A model generated the notes under the pieces. That model saw nothing but the letters and a program-made list of their open reading frames with translations. It was not told the DNA's origin and searched no databases. Position numbers and translations under genes: made by a program. Below, piece by piece: positions 10,641 through 20,137 of a DNA stretch of 64,000 nt (within the stretch, counting starts at the first letter, position 1; every line of letters starts with the position of its first letter). The stretch comes from Buchnera aphidicola (Anoecia corni) (GTDB lineage: Bacteria; Pseudomonadota; Gammaproteobacteria; Enterobacterales; Enterobacteriaceae): NCBI RefSeq assembly GCF_964056675.1, contig NZ_OZ060371.1, positions 248,001 through 312,000 of the forward strand, written 5' to 3'.

Positions 10641-11285
10641 ATGAGTTTTTTTACGTTTGATACTTCTATTTATATAAAATTTTTTGCAAACTTGTTAGCT
10701 TTAGTTAATCCAATAGGTATGATTCCAGTTTTTATGAGCATGACTTATAATTATTCTAAAGAAAAAAGAGATAAGACAAATTTTATTACTAATATTTCAG
10801 TATTTTTTATTTTATCTTTTTCTTTATTATTTGGTAATTGGTTTCTGAATTTTTTTGGTATTTCAGTTAATTCCTTTAGAATTGCTGGTGGAGTTTTATT
10901 AATTATGATAGCTATATCTATGGTAAATGGACAGTTCATTGAAACTACACAAGAAAAAAAAAATAAACGGATAAAAATAGATAACAATGATATTGCAGTA
11001 GTACCTTTAGCTATTCCATTAATAGCAGGTCCTGGAGCTATTAGTTCTACTATTATGTGGTCTTCTAAAAATAATGAATTAGATAATTTAGTTATTTGTG
11101 TGGCTTTAATTTTTATTTTTTGTTGTTTTTGTTGGACTTTATTTAAATTTGCACCTTATATAGTAAATAGTATTGGTAGTTCAGGTATTAATATTGTAAC
11201 TCGTATAATGGGGTTATTATTATTATCTTTAGGAATTGAATTATGCATAAAAAGTGTAATGTTTGCTTTTACTAAAATAATATAA
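10641..11285 (+). CDS. ychE: MarC-family inner-membrane protein (YchE)
   Basis: This is a 214-residue, strongly hydrophobic protein of the MarC family (UPF0056) with about six membrane segments. The early segment NPIGMIPVFMSMT and the central loop VPLAIPLIAGPGAISS are family hallmarks. The biochemical function of the family is unknown, despite its old link to multiple antibiotic resistance. Length and sequence fit YchE, and a YchE-like gene is one of the few membrane proteins kept by Buchnera. A basic stretch (EKKNKRIK) lies in the middle cytoplasmic loop. GGATGATAT just before the ATG gives a weak ribosome binding site. Confidence 0.9.
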   Translation: MSFFTFDTSIYIKFFANLLALVNPIGMIPVFMSMTYNYSKEKRDKTNFITNISVFFILSFSLLFGNWFLNFFGISVNSFRIAGGVLLIMIAISMVNGQFIETTQEKKNKRIKIDNNDIAVVPLAIPLIAGPGAISSTIMWSSKNNELDNLVICVALIFIFCCFCWTLFKFAPYIVNSIGSSGINIVTRIMGLLLLSLGIELCIKSVMFAFTKII

Positions 11286-11379
11286 TAATATTAACGGTAA
11301 ATTAATTTAAATTTAAGTTAAGTTATTTATTTTACAAATAAAAGTCAATATTGCATGTTATTAAATAGGAATATTCTTT

Positions 11380-12003
11380 TTGCTTAATAAATATGTTACA
11401 TATAAAGATATAGGATTAACGTTTTGGAAAGATACATTTTGCAGAATGTATGAATACACAAAAAATAGAAATGTTTTTACTCAGGATCAAATATGGTTTA
11501 CAGAACATTATCCTGTTTTTACTACTGGTCCAACTGGATATAAAAAAAATTATTTATTAAAAATTAATAAAATACCTATTTTTTATAGCAATCGTGGTGG
11601 AAAAATAACATATCATGGGCCAGGTCAGCAAATCATTTATTTTCTTGTAGATTTAAAGAGACATAAATTTAGTTTTCGTATTTTCATTACTGTAGTAAAA
11701 GATATAGTGTTGAATACTTTAAAAAAATTTAAAATTGACGCTTATTTTAATAAAAAGTATCCTGGAATATATGTAAAAGAAAAAAAGATATGTTCTTTTG
11801 GTTTTAGGATAATAAAAGGATGTTTATTACATGGAATAGCTTTAAATATACAAATGAATTTGCATCCGTTTAGCTTGATCATTCCATGTGGAATAAAAAA
11901 TATTGTTATGACGCAAGTGTTTGACATAAATCCAAACATTACTTTCAATATGGTTAAAAATGTTTTAGTAGAAGAAATGTTGTATTTTTTTAAAAAGATA
12001 TAA
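11380..12003 (+). CDS. lipB: Octanoyl-ACP:protein octanoyltransferase LipB (TTG start)
   Basis: LipB transfers octanoyl from ACP to the lipoyl domains of 2-oxoacid dehydrogenases, such as the SucB encoded in this window. It has the substrate loop NRGGKITYHGPGQQ at 71-84, Lys136 in EKKICSFGFR and the acyl-thioester Cys170 in IIPCG. The only start that matches the family N-terminus is TTG at 11380, about nine bases after an AGGA. An ATG start would cut off the first conserved block. lipA follows after a short gap, so the two lipoylation enzymes probably form one unit. Length (207) is slightly under E. coli (213). Confidence 0.93.
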   Translation: MLNKYVTYKDIGLTFWKDTFCRMYEYTKNRNVFTQDQIWFTEHYPVFTTGPTGYKKNYLLKINKIPIFYSNRGGKITYHGPGQQIIYFLVDLKRHKFSFRIFITVVKDIVLNTLKKFKIDAYFNKKYPGIYVKEKKICSFGFRIIKGCLLHGIALNIQMNLHPFSLIIPCGIKNIVMTQVFDINPNITFNMVKNVLVEEMLYFFKKI

Positions 12004-12112
12004 AATATTTGTTATATCTTAAAGTTAAATGTTATGTTTAATATATTTGTTTAGAATAAATACTAATGATTTAATAATCTCTTATTTACATTACACACAA
12101 AATTATAAATTT

Positions 12113-13021
12113 ATGCAAAAAAAAGAAAATTATATACCTATTATAAAAAAAACAAAAAATATTAAAAATGTGTTTAAAAAACCTAATTGGTTAAAAATAA
12201 CGCTTCCTTTGAATTATAAAAAAATAGATATTGTTAAAAAAAAATTAAGAAATAATAAATTACATTCAGTATGTGAGGAAGCTTTATGTCCAAATATTCA
12301 TGAGTGTTTCAATAATAACACTGCTACTTTTATGATTTTAGGTTCGGTATGTACTAGAAAATGCCCATTTTGTGCTGTAAAGAAAGGGAGACCAACTATT
12401 CCTGATATTTTAGAGCCGGAAAAATTAGCTGATGTAGTAGTACAAATGAATTTAGAATATGTAGTAATTACTTCAGTAACTAGAGATGATTTAAAATATG
12501 GTGGAGTTGAGCATTTTATAAAGTGCATACAAGAGATAAGAAAAAGAAAAAATGTTAAAATTGAAATTTTAGTTCCTGATTTTAAAAATTGTCAAAATAA
12601 AGTAGTAGATTATCTAGGTATTTCTTTACCAGACGTTTTTAATCACAATATAGAAAGCGTTCCTAGATTATATAAAAAAATTCGTCCAGGAGCTGATTAT
12701 ATTTCGTCTCTAAAATTATTAAAAAAATTTAAAAAAAAATATTCTAATATAGAAACAAAATCTGGTCTTATGTTAGGATTAGGAGAAAAAAAAAAAGAAG
12801 TTTTAGATGTTTTATATGATTTAAGAAGTAATGGAGTTACTATGTTAACTTTAGGACAATATTTACAACCATCATCTCTTCATTTAAAAGTAAAAAGTTA
12901 TATTACTCAGTTTGAATTTAATTTTTTTAAAAAATTTGCTTTATCGATTGGATTTAAAAACGCTTTCTGTGGTCCATTAGTACGTTCATCTTATCATGCT
13001 TACGAGCAACAAAAAAAGTAA
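12113..13021 (+). CDS. lipA: Lipoyl synthase LipA
   Basis: LipA inserts two sulfurs into the octanoyl group placed by LipB, using radical SAM chemistry. Counting from ATG 12113 (302 residues), the auxiliary cluster cysteines are Cys54, Cys59 and Cys65, and the radical SAM cysteines are Cys80, Cys84 and Cys87 (CTRKCPFC). The closing RSSYHA motif near the C-terminus supplies the serine ligand. The frame is open upstream to an ATG at 12029. Those 28 extra residues do not resemble LipA, and alignment of IPIIKKTKNIKN to the E. coli N-terminus favours 12113. Neither start has a strong Shine-Dalgarno sequence. An 11-A tract at 12786-12796 lies inside the gene, in frame. Confidence 0.94.
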   Translation: MQKKENYIPIIKKTKNIKNVFKKPNWLKITLPLNYKKIDIVKKKLRNNKLHSVCEEALCPNIHECFNNNTATFMILGSVCTRKCPFCAVKKGRPTIPDILEPEKLADVVVQMNLEYVVITSVTRDDLKYGGVEHFIKCIQEIRKRKNVKIEILVPDFKNCQNKVVDYLGISLPDVFNHNIESVPRLYKKIRPGADYISSLKLLKKFKKKYSNIETKSGLMLGLGEKKKEVLDVLYDLRSNGVTMLTLGQYLQPSSLHLKVKSYITQFEFNFFKKFALSIGFKNAFCGPLVRSSYHAYEQQKK

Positions 13022-13819
13022 GTGTTACGATAAAAAAATATATATGTGGTAAAAAAATGTATATATCAAGTAATATATTAATTTAAGGTTTTAGTATAAA
13101 TAAATATATTTATAGTTTTTTATATAAGAAAACTAATTTTTAATAGTTATATTTGATATAAATAGTAAATATAAATATAGTTTTTTTTAAAAAATATTTT
13201 TAAATTTTTACATAATAAATATATATATATACATATTATAAATAGATATATGTTTATTCATTTTTTTACTAAAAATAAATGTTTTAAATATGAAATTAAA
13301 TATATAGATGACATCTATAGAGTTAATTTTAATTAACAATTTAAAATATTTAGTGAATATTATGAGTATGAATGTTTTGTAAATTATTTTACAAAAATAA
13401 ATGAATATATAACAGTTATATTCATAAATATAGAAAATATTTTTTTTTAAAAAAAATACTAAACTAGTAAAGTATTTTTTATTTATATTTTTATTTAACT
13501 TTAATTTTAATAAATAATGAATAGCAAATGTTTTTTTTAATCTGATTTTTTCAACTAAAGTTGAAGAAAATTTTCTTCATTTTATGAAATTAAATTTAAA
13601 ATCTTTTAATTAAAAAAACAAATTTTAATGATAGTAATAAAAAATAAGTTTAAAACTAATTATTGTTATACAGATTAATTAAATTAATCATATATATTTT
13701 ATACCTAAATTGAAAATATAAATTTAATTTAATAAAAAAATAAACGAGTAAAATTTGTATTATCGAAATAATTCATTTTTTTTAATAAAAGTAGTTTATA
13801 ATTTTTTATATATTTAATA
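13022..13819. other. Gene-free 0.8 kb between lipA and yciA
   Basis: The lipA and yciA genes converge on 798 bases with no coding signal. The stretch holds several inverted repeats: 13322-13337 (7-bp arms), 13375-13396 (9-bp arms TTTTGTAAA/TTTACAAAA, loop TTAT) and 13549-13579, where a hairpin with loop TAAA abuts an 18-bp palindrome. The size suggests one or more fully eroded genes. Some hairpins may act as terminators. Confidence 0.6.
13549..13579. repeat. Hairpin plus adjoining 18-bp palindrome
   Basis: TTCAAC (loop TAAA) GTTGAA forms a short stem at about 13549-13564. It overlaps a perfect 18-bp palindrome at 13562-13579 (arms TGAAGAAAA/TTTTCTTCA), so one strand can fold in two exclusive ways. 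It lies in the lipA/yciA convergent spacer and is a possible bidirectional terminator. Confidence 0.5.
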
Positions 13820-14230
13820 TTATAAAATACTTAATAAAGGAATAGTTCTAGGTTTTCCTTGATTGTTTATTGCCACATAAACGACTGTAGCTTTAGTTGA
13901 TAAGTAATATTTTCCAATAGGAGGATTGCATATTTTTTTAATCCATATTGTTACTTTAATAGTAATAGAGCTGTTTCCAATTTTTATTGGTTGGGCGTAA
14001 CAATGAATTAAATCACCTACTTCAATTGGTTTTAAAAATATAACTTTACTAATTTGAACTGTTACAACATTACCTCCTGTTATTTCTTTAGCTAAAATAG
14101 CTCCTCCAATATCTATTTTACTGACTATCCATCCACCAAAAATTTTTCCATTTGCGTTTGTATGGTAGGGCATTGATAAAGTTTTTAAAACTAGTGTGGT
14201 GTTAAAAATTTTGTATTTTTTTTTTTTCAT
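13820..14230 (-). CDS. yciA: Acyl-CoA thioesterase YciA
   Basis: YciA is a hotdog-fold thioesterase that hydrolyses a broad range of acyl-CoAs in the cytoplasm. The 136 residues contain the hallmark NANGKIFGGWIVSKIDIGGAILAKE with the catalytic aspartate, followed by the CoA-binding strand VTVQISKVIFLKPIEVGD. The first residues of E. coli YciA are replaced by a lysine-rich stretch. In E. coli the order is yciA-yciB-yciC. Here only 187 bases separate yciA from yciC and yciB is gone. Confidence 0.93.
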   Translation of the reverse strand: MKKKKYKIFNTTLVLKTLSMPYHTNANGKIFGGWIVSKIDIGGAILAKEITGGNVVTVQISKVIFLKPIEVGDLIHCYAQPIKIGNSSITIKVTIWIKKICNPPIGKYYLSTKATVVYVAINNQGKPRTIPLLSIL

Positions 14231-14417
14231 AAAATATATGTTTTTCGTATTATAAAGGGTTTAAAATGAACAGGTGTTTAGGGAAAATTATAAAATTAAT
14301 AGAATTTTATTATAAAAGTAAATGTATTAAAATAAAAAACTATTAATAATAGAAAAAAGTATATTTATTTTTTGATAGTTTAAAACCGTGTATTTATTTT
14401 TTTATATAAATGGTGAT

Positions 14418-15191
14418 TTAATTATTTTTTTTTGATTTTGTTTCTGATGTTTCTAATGAATAAAATCGATATAATATTATATATAATACAATGTATGCAA
14501 AATTATTTGCAGAATGAGTTATTAACAGATAAATATTATTTGAATTATTAAAATCAGATAGTAGTGTAGATACTAATAAAGAAATGCATTTTTTTGTAGA
14601 AGAAAATAAAAAGTTAGTAAAAAATATAAAAAAAATATGATCTTTAGATATAATAATACTATTTTTTATAGAATATAAAATATTTTTTTTACTATGTAAT
14701 AATATAACAGGAGATAGTAATAATAATAGTTGGAGAATTATTCCAGGAAGTACGCATAGTATTGTTCCTAATTCTGTTAGCATATTATTTAATACTTGTA
14801 GTATAAATAAAGGTAGTAAAATAGAAATAGATTTTTCAGCAACAGAAAAAAAAGAACAACATTTTTCTTTACATACAAGATAAATTGTAGACAAAATAGT
14901 TCCAATTAAAATTGCATTATATAGAGAACGTAGTGCTATTTTAAGCATAAAAATTATGATGAATTGAAGCTTTTTTTTAAAAAAAAAGGTGTCAATAATT
15001 TCAGTAAAGTTACTATTGTTTTCTACAAAATATGAGTCATGGTATGTATCAGATATTAATTTTAATATTATATAATCATGAAGTTCTATAATAACTGAAG
15101 AAGTTAATACAGATACAATTAAAAAAATTTGAAAGTTTGTTCTAAAAAAGTAAAATGAATCTTTAAACAATTGTGTTTTTTGTACAGACAT
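14418..15191 (-). CDS. yciC: YciC-like inner-membrane protein (UPF0259)
   Basis: This 257-residue protein is very hydrophobic, with five to six predicted membrane segments (about 15-40, 75-107, 120-165 and 188-215, and one near 230-245). Similarity to E. coli YciC is inferred from length, topology, the opening segment with FFRTNFQIFLIV and the position next to yciA. The molecular function of YciC is not known. It is transcribed toward yciA on the minus strand and lies downstream of the trp genes. I see no sign of decay, though membrane proteins diverge fast and the assignment rests partly on context. Confidence 0.82.
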   Translation of the reverse strand: MSVQKTQLFKDSFYFFRTNFQIFLIVSVLTSSVIIELHDYIILKLISDTYHDSYFVENNSNFTEIIDTFFFKKKLQFIIIFMLKIALRSLYNAILIGTILSTIYLVCKEKCCSFFSVAEKSISILLPLFILQVLNNMLTELGTILCVLPGIILQLLLLLSPVILLHSKKNILYSIKNSIIISKDHIFFIFFTNFLFSSTKKCISLLVSTLLSDFNNSNNIYLLITHSANNFAYIVLYIILYRFYSLETSETKSKKNN

Positions 15192-15357
15192 AAATCATTC
15201 CTTATAATAATAGACATGTGCTTTATCTATATTTTATAGAAAATATAATATTAAATTAGTATATTTTTTAGAAAAGATGTATAAGTAATTATTTTACTAC
15301 ACACCTTATTTTAATAAAAATAAATGTTTTATATATAAATATATACAGTATAATTTT

Positions 15358-16179
15358 TTATTTTTTATATAAAGTAGTTTTTTTGAAAGAAGATAGTAGT
15401 GTGTGCATTTTTTTAAAAATAAGATGAGGTTGTTTTTGATACAAATGTTCAATCATTGAAATAATAGCTGATCCACAAACTATTCCAGAAACTTTGTTTT
15501 TTAATGCGAATTCTATTTGTTCTACTTTAGAAATACCAAATCCTTGAATTAAGGGTATAGCAGTATATTTTTTAAGTGTTTTAATTGTTTTCGATATAGA
15601 CGAAGCATTTATAGTTTTATTATTTCCAGTAACTCCTGTTCTAGATAAAAGATAAACAAATCCTGTAGCTAACATAGATATTTTTTTTAATAGATTTTCA
15701 TTTGCATCAGGAGGACACATTATTATAAAATGAATTCCATATAGCTCTGCTGTTTTTTTAAAATATTGACTTTCTTCTATTGGTACATCTGGAATAATAA
15801 CAGAATCAATTCCATTTATATAGCACTCATAAAAAAAATTGTATATTCCTTTTTGAAAAACCATATTTGCGTAAATTAATAGTCCTATAGGAATTTTTTT
15901 AAAAACGTTACGTATTTTTTTTATTAAAAAAAAACATTTTTTTAGTGTAATATTAGATTTTAAAGCACGTAGATTTGCTTTTTGAATTGTTTGACCATCT
16001 GCTAGTGGATCAGAAAATGGTATTCCTAACTCTAAGGCATGAGCTAATTTTTTTTTTAAAATAAAATAGATAATTTTATATGATAGTTTTAAAGAAGGAT
16101 CTCCAATCGTTAAAAATGGTATTAAACATCTATTTTTAGAATAATGCAATTTTTTGAATAAGTATTTATAACGATCCAT
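15358..16179 (-). CDS. trpA: Tryptophan synthase alpha chain
   Basis: TrpA cleaves indole-glycerol phosphate to indole, which tunnels to TrpB. The 273-residue TIM barrel has catalytic Glu50 ([11 protein letters not shown]) and Asp61 (PLADGQTIQ), matching Glu49 and Asp60 of E. coli. The loop SRTGVTGNN and the phosphate-binding GFGISK are present. The gene overlaps the 3' end of trpB by 14 bases, so the two are translationally coupled, which suits equal amounts of both subunits. It is the last gene of the trpD-trpC(F)-trpB-trpA run. Tryptophan is an essential amino acid supplied to aphids by Buchnera. Confidence 0.97.
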   Translation of the reverse strand: MDRYKYLFKKLHYSKNRCLIPFLTIGDPSLKLSYKIIYFILKKKLAHALELGIPFSDPLADGQTIQKANLRALKSNITLKKCFFLIKKIRNVFKKIPIGLLIYANMVFQKGIYNFFYECYINGIDSVIIPDVPIEESQYFKKTAELYGIHFIIMCPPDANENLLKKISMLATGFVYLLSRTGVTGNNKTINASSISKTIKTLKKYTAIPLIQGFGISKVEQIEFALKNKVSGIVCGSAIISMIEHLYQKQPHLIFKKMHTLLSSFKKTTLYKK

Positions 16180-17371
16180 GAATATTTTTTTCCTTTCTTT
16201 GTATAATGTTGTTGACAGTCATAATATCTTTATCGCCTCTACCTGATAAATTAACTATAATAGTTTGTTTTTTTCTAGGTTTTCTTTTCATAATTTTTAA
16301 CGCATAAGCTATAGCATGAGAAGACTCTAAAGCGGGTATTATTCCTTCTTTTTTGGACAATAGTAAAAATGCATTTATAGCTTCTTTATCTGTTATTGAA
16401 ACGTATTTCACCTTTTTATTAATTTTTAGCCAAGCATGTTCTGGACCAACAGATGGAAAGTCTAATCCAGAGGATATAGACCATGAATTATTTATTTGTC
16501 CTTCTGGATTTTGTAATAAAAATGACTTCATTCCAAAATAAATGCCTTTTTTTCCACATGTTAATGCTGCTCCATGTTTATTGGTATTAGTACCAAGTCC
16601 AGCTGGTTCAACTCCAATTAAAGATATAGATTTTTCATTTATAAATTCGGAGAATATCCCTATAGCATTAGAACCACCTCCTATACAGGCAATAATATAA
16701 TCAGGGTATTTTTGTTCTTTTTCGATTATTTGATTTTTAGTTTCTTTTCCAATAATTTTTTGAAAATTTTTAACTATTGTTGGGTAAGGATGAGGTCCTG
16801 CTGCTGTTCCTAGCATATAATGAGCTTTTTTATAGTTTTCCGACCAATCTCTTAGAGCTTCGTTGCAAGCATCTTTTAAAGATTTTGATCCATGATTTAC
16901 TGGTATAACAGTAGCACCCATCATTTTCATTCTTAATACATTTGAGTTTTGTTTTTTTATGTCTTTTGTACCCATGTAAATACGGCATTTTAAGTTCAAT
17001 AGAGAACATATAATAGCTGTAGCTACTCCGTGTTGACCCGCTCCTGTTTCAGCAATGACTTCTTTTTTTTTCATTTTTAGAGTTAGTAACCCTTGACCTA
17101 AAACTTGGTTTGTTTTATGCGCTCCACCGTGTAGTAAGTCTTCTCGTTTCATGTAAATTTTTGTATTTGTTCCATAAGTAAGATTTTTACACAGAGTTAA
17201 AGGGGTAGGTCTTCCTGCGTAATTATGTAGTAAATTATGCAGTTTATTTTGAAAAATTGGATCGTTTAAAGAATCCACGAATGTTTTTTCTAATTCCAAT
17301 AAAGCTGGTACAAGAATTTGAGGAACGTACATACCTCCAAATTCTCCAAAATAAGAATTTAACAGTGTCAT
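16166..17371 (-). CDS. trpB: Tryptophan synthase beta chain
   Basis: TrpB condenses indole with serine through pyridoxal phosphate. The PLP lysine is Lys86 in [13 protein letters not shown]. The AETGAGQHG loop binds the substrate carboxylate, and the phosphate-binding GGGSNAIG is intact. At 401 residues it is close to E. coli (397). The start overlaps nothing upstream. The gap to trpC(F) is 37 bases and the end overlaps trpA. Conservation is high compared with other proteins in the window, as expected for a pathway that serves the host. Confidence 0.97.
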   Translation of the reverse strand: MTLLNSYFGEFGGMYVPQILVPALLELEKTFVDSLNDPIFQNKLHNLLHNYAGRPTPLTLCKNLTYGTNTKIYMKREDLLHGGAHKTNQVLGQGLLTLKMKKKEVIAETGAGQHGVATAIICSLLNLKCRIYMGTKDIKKQNSNVLRMKMMGATVIPVNHGSKSLKDACNEALRDWSENYKKAHYMLGTAAGPHPYPTIVKNFQKIIGKETKNQIIEKEQKYPDYIIACIGGGSNAIGIFSEFINEKSISLIGVEPAGLGTNTNKHGAALTCGKKGIYFGMKSFLLQNPEGQINNSWSISSGLDFPSVGPEHAWLKINKKVKYVSITDKEAINAFLLLSKKEGIIPALESSHAIAYALKIMKRKPRKKQTIIVNLSGRGDKDIMTVNNIIQRKEKNIHGSL

Positions 17372-17408
17372 AAATAAATCCTTTATTTATTATATAGATG
17401 TAATTATA

Positions 17409-18776
17409 TTATTGATAATAGCGTAATTTTTTAAATATAGAAATCAATTTTTTTTCATCTTTAACACCTGCTTTTTTTTCAATTCCAGAATTAAAATCTA
17501 ATCCAGAACAACCTAATTTAGAAGCAGAAAAACAGTTTTTTTCATTTAATCCTCCAGCAATAATAACATTGTTTAAGTTAATATTTTTTAAATGAGACCA
17601 ATTGAATGGTTTTCCTGTTCCTCCTGTTCCGTTATCCAATACGTAACATGTAACATGTTTAAAACACATTTGAAAGGTGATTGTATTAGAAACTGATATA
17701 GCTTTCCATATTTTAATATTGGATGGTAATTTTTTATATAAAGTATCAATATAATCTTGCGTTTCGTTTCCGTGTAGTTGTATTGCGGAAATTGGTAGAT
17801 CTTTAATTAAAGAAAGTATATTAAAAATAGGTTCATTCTGAAATACTGCAACATATTTTAAATTAGCACTTTGCATGATATTATAAGCTAATTTTTTAGA
17901 CACATGCCGAATCGACGATTGTTCAAAAATAAGTCCTCCATATATTGCACCAACTTTATAAGTTGAAATAGCATCTTTTTTATTGGTTAAACCACATATT
18001 TTATTTTTCCCAAATATTATACTTTTTATTTTTTGGTTTAAATTAGCGGATTTCATTAGAGAAGATCCAATAAGAAAACCATTAACAATATTACTAAGAC
18101 TACGAACTTCTTTATAGGTAGAAATTCCAGATTCGCTGATAATTATTTTTTTCTTTGATATTAAAGGAGCGATAGTAATTGTTTTTTTAATATCAACAGA
18201 TAAATTTTTCAGATTTCTATTGTTTATTCCTATAATATTTGCTTTTAAATAATTAGCTCTATCTAATTCTTCAATATTATTTATTTCAGTAATAATTCCC
18301 ATATTTAAATTTTTAGCAATTGTAGATAATATAGTATATTGATTATTATTCAATACAGAAAGCATAAGCAATATAGCATCTGCTTTATAATATCGTGCAA
18401 GAAAAATTTGATAGGGATCTATAAAAAAATCTTTACATAGGATAGGTTGATGTACTAGTTGACTAGCTTGTAATAAATATTCAAATTTTCCTTGAAAATA
18501 TTGTTCATCGGTAAGAATAGATATAGCTGTGGCATATATTTTATATTCATTTAAAATAGAATGTAAATTGAAATTAGAGTTTAATATTTTACATGTTGGA
18601 GAGGATTTTTTACATTCTAGAATAAAAAAAGGATGATTTTTTTTTAATGATTGTTCAAAATTTCTGTTAGATGGTGTAATAAAATTTTTAAATTGAGTTA
18701 ATGGTTGATACGATTGTCTTTGTGCTATCCATTTTTTTTTATTATGAATAATCGTTCTTAGTAAATTTTTTTGCAT
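17409..18776 (-). CDS. trpC: Indole-3-glycerol phosphate synthase / phosphoribosylanthranilate isomerase (fused)
   Basis: This bifunctional enzyme performs the third and fourth steps after anthranilate. Residues 1 to about 255 are the synthase barrel (ILECKKSSP catalytic lysine segment, KDFFIDPYQI, ISESGI, GSSLM phosphate site). Residues about 257-455 are the isomerase barrel with Cys261 (KICGLTNKKDA) and Asp381 (VLDNGTGGTGKPFNW). The fused form is typical of enteric bacteria, and the length (455) matches. It starts eight bases after trpD, with no visible ribosome binding sequence between the two. Confidence 0.96.
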   Translation of the reverse strand: MQKNLLRTIIHNKKKWIAQRQSYQPLTQFKNFITPSNRNFEQSLKKNHPFFILECKKSSPTCKILNSNFNLHSILNEYKIYATAISILTDEQYFQGKFEYLLQASQLVHQPILCKDFFIDPYQIFLARYYKADAILLMLSVLNNNQYTILSTIAKNLNMGIITEINNIEELDRANYLKANIIGINNRNLKNLSVDIKKTITIAPLISKKKIIISESGISTYKEVRSLSNIVNGFLIGSSLMKSANLNQKIKSIIFGKNKICGLTNKKDAISTYKVGAIYGGLIFEQSSIRHVSKKLAYNIMQSANLKYVAVFQNEPIFNILSLIKDLPISAIQLHGNETQDYIDTLYKKLPSNIKIWKAISVSNTITFQMCFKHVTCYVLDNGTGGTGKPFNWSHLKNINLNNVIIAGGLNEKNCFSASKLGCSGLDFNSGIEKKAGVKDEKKLISIFKKLRYYQ

Positions 18777-18784
18777 TATTTTCT

Positions 18785-19789
18785 CTATTTATGTTGTTTA
18801 GACATAGAAATCATATGATTATATACTTTCCCACTTTGAATAGCATGTAAGGCTAAAGATGTGTTTTTTTTTAGATCGGACCATCCGAAAACTTTTAAAA
18901 CTATAGCAACGTTTACTGCTATGATTTGTTCTATAGCTAAATTACTTTTTCCTTTTATAATATCTTTAATGATATTAGTGTTTTTTTTTGTACTTCCTCC
19001 TATAGCAAAGTTTTCTGAATGTTTATTGATTCCAAAATCTTTTGGATTCAGTTCATAGAACGAAATATTATCATTTTTTAGTTCAGCTACATAGGTAGTA
19101 TCATGAAGAGTAACTTCATCAGTTCCAGAACTATGTATAACTATAGCATGTTTATATTTAAAAAATTTTATAGCGTTAATCATAGGTTCAATGATGTTCT
19201 CGTTATATACTCCTACTACAATTAAAGGAGGTTGAGTTGGATTTAAAAGAGGACCTATGATATTGAATATAGTTTTTGTTTTTAATTTTTTTCTTATTTT
19301 ATATATACGGTTAAAACAATTGTAATAATGAGGAAAATACAAGAAGCATAGATTAAATTTATTTAGTAATTGTAATGAATTTTCAGGAGTAGAATATAAA
19401 TTAATTTTTAAAGAATCGAGTAAATTAGCAGATCCACTTAGTCCAGTTATGTTTTTATTACAGTGTTTAGCGATTTTAAATCCGCAAGAAGATGCTACAA
19501 ATGCACTAGTTGTAGAAATATTAATAGTGTTAGCATTATCTCCTCCAGTTCCAACAATATCAGCGAACAAATATTTTGGTTTAAAAGATGGTTTAGAGTG
19601 TTTTAATATTTCTTTAGTAGATCCTATAATTAACTCATATAAGTTATTTTTTTTTAGATTCATGGAGCTTAATATATAAGACAATTGTTTAGAGTCAAAT
19701 TTATCTAATGCTATATTGTTAAATAAATGACAAATTTCGTTTTGATTAATATATTGGAAATTTAGTTCTTTTTGTATTTTTTTATCCAT
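18785..19789 (-). CDS. trpD: Anthranilate phosphoribosyltransferase
   Basis: TrpD joins anthranilate to PRPP. The 334-residue protein has the PRPP-binding GTGGDNANTINIST from residue 80 and the anthranilate-site KHCNKNITGLSGSANLL, where the usual KHGNR is KHCNK. It lacks the glutamine amidotransferase domain that is fused in E. coli. That domain is normally a separate trpG in Buchnera, paired with trpE outside this window. It is the first gene of the local trp run. No tryptophan-rich leader peptide or attenuator is seen upstream. Confidence 0.95.
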   Translation of the reverse strand: MDKKIQKELNFQYINQNEICHLFNNIALDKFDSKQLSYILSSMNLKKNNLYELIIGSTKEILKHSKPSFKPKYLFADIVGTGGDNANTINISTTSAFVASSCGFKIAKHCNKNITGLSGSANLLDSLKINLYSTPENSLQLLNKFNLCFLYFPHYYNCFNRIYKIRKKLKTKTIFNIIGPLLNPTQPPLIVVGVYNENIIEPMINAIKFFKYKHAIVIHSSGTDEVTLHDTTYVAELKNDNISFYELNPKDFGINKHSENFAIGGSTKKNTNIIKDIIKGKSNLAIEQIIAVNVAIVLKVFGWSDLKKNTSLALHAIQSGKVYNHMISMSKQHK

Positions 19790-20137
19790 TGTTTTTAATG
19801 TGAATTAATGTTAATTGTTGATTATTAAAGTTATTTAGGAAGTAATATTTATTTATATAATTAAATGTTATTTTTATTACAGTCTAATTGTAGTACAACT
19901 TATTTAAAGTAAAAACAATTTTGTTTTTATATATAAATATTGTTTTAATGAATAAAAAATATTTTTTTAAAGGTATTGGTAAATTTTTATGTAAATCTAT
20001 ATTTAATAATTATTAAAAATTAACATTTTATTTAAATTTAAAAGTAAAAAAACGTTGGTTTTTAATAATTTTTTTTTATTAATAAAAAATAAAAAATTGT
20101 TTTTTTATTTGAATTTTTATAGATGAGGAGTATAAGC
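19790..20137. other. Divergent spacer trpD / EamA transporter
   Basis: These 348 bases between divergent trpD and the transporter must hold both promoters. I find no leader peptide with Trp codons, no attenuator-like stem pair and no TrpR-like operator that I can defend. The only clear signal is the GAGGAG ribosome site at 20125-20130. Confidence 0.55.
20125..20130 (+). promoter_or_regulatory. Strong ribosome binding site that fixes the transporter start
   Basis: GAGGAG lies seven bases before ATG 20138. An in-frame ATG at 20123 overlaps it and is therefore an unlikely start. Confidence 0.75.

Noticed and set aside
12029..12112. N-terminal extension of LipA from ATG 12029
   Set aside because: The extra 28 residues do not align with LipA, and the internal ATG 12113 matches the E. 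coli N-terminus.
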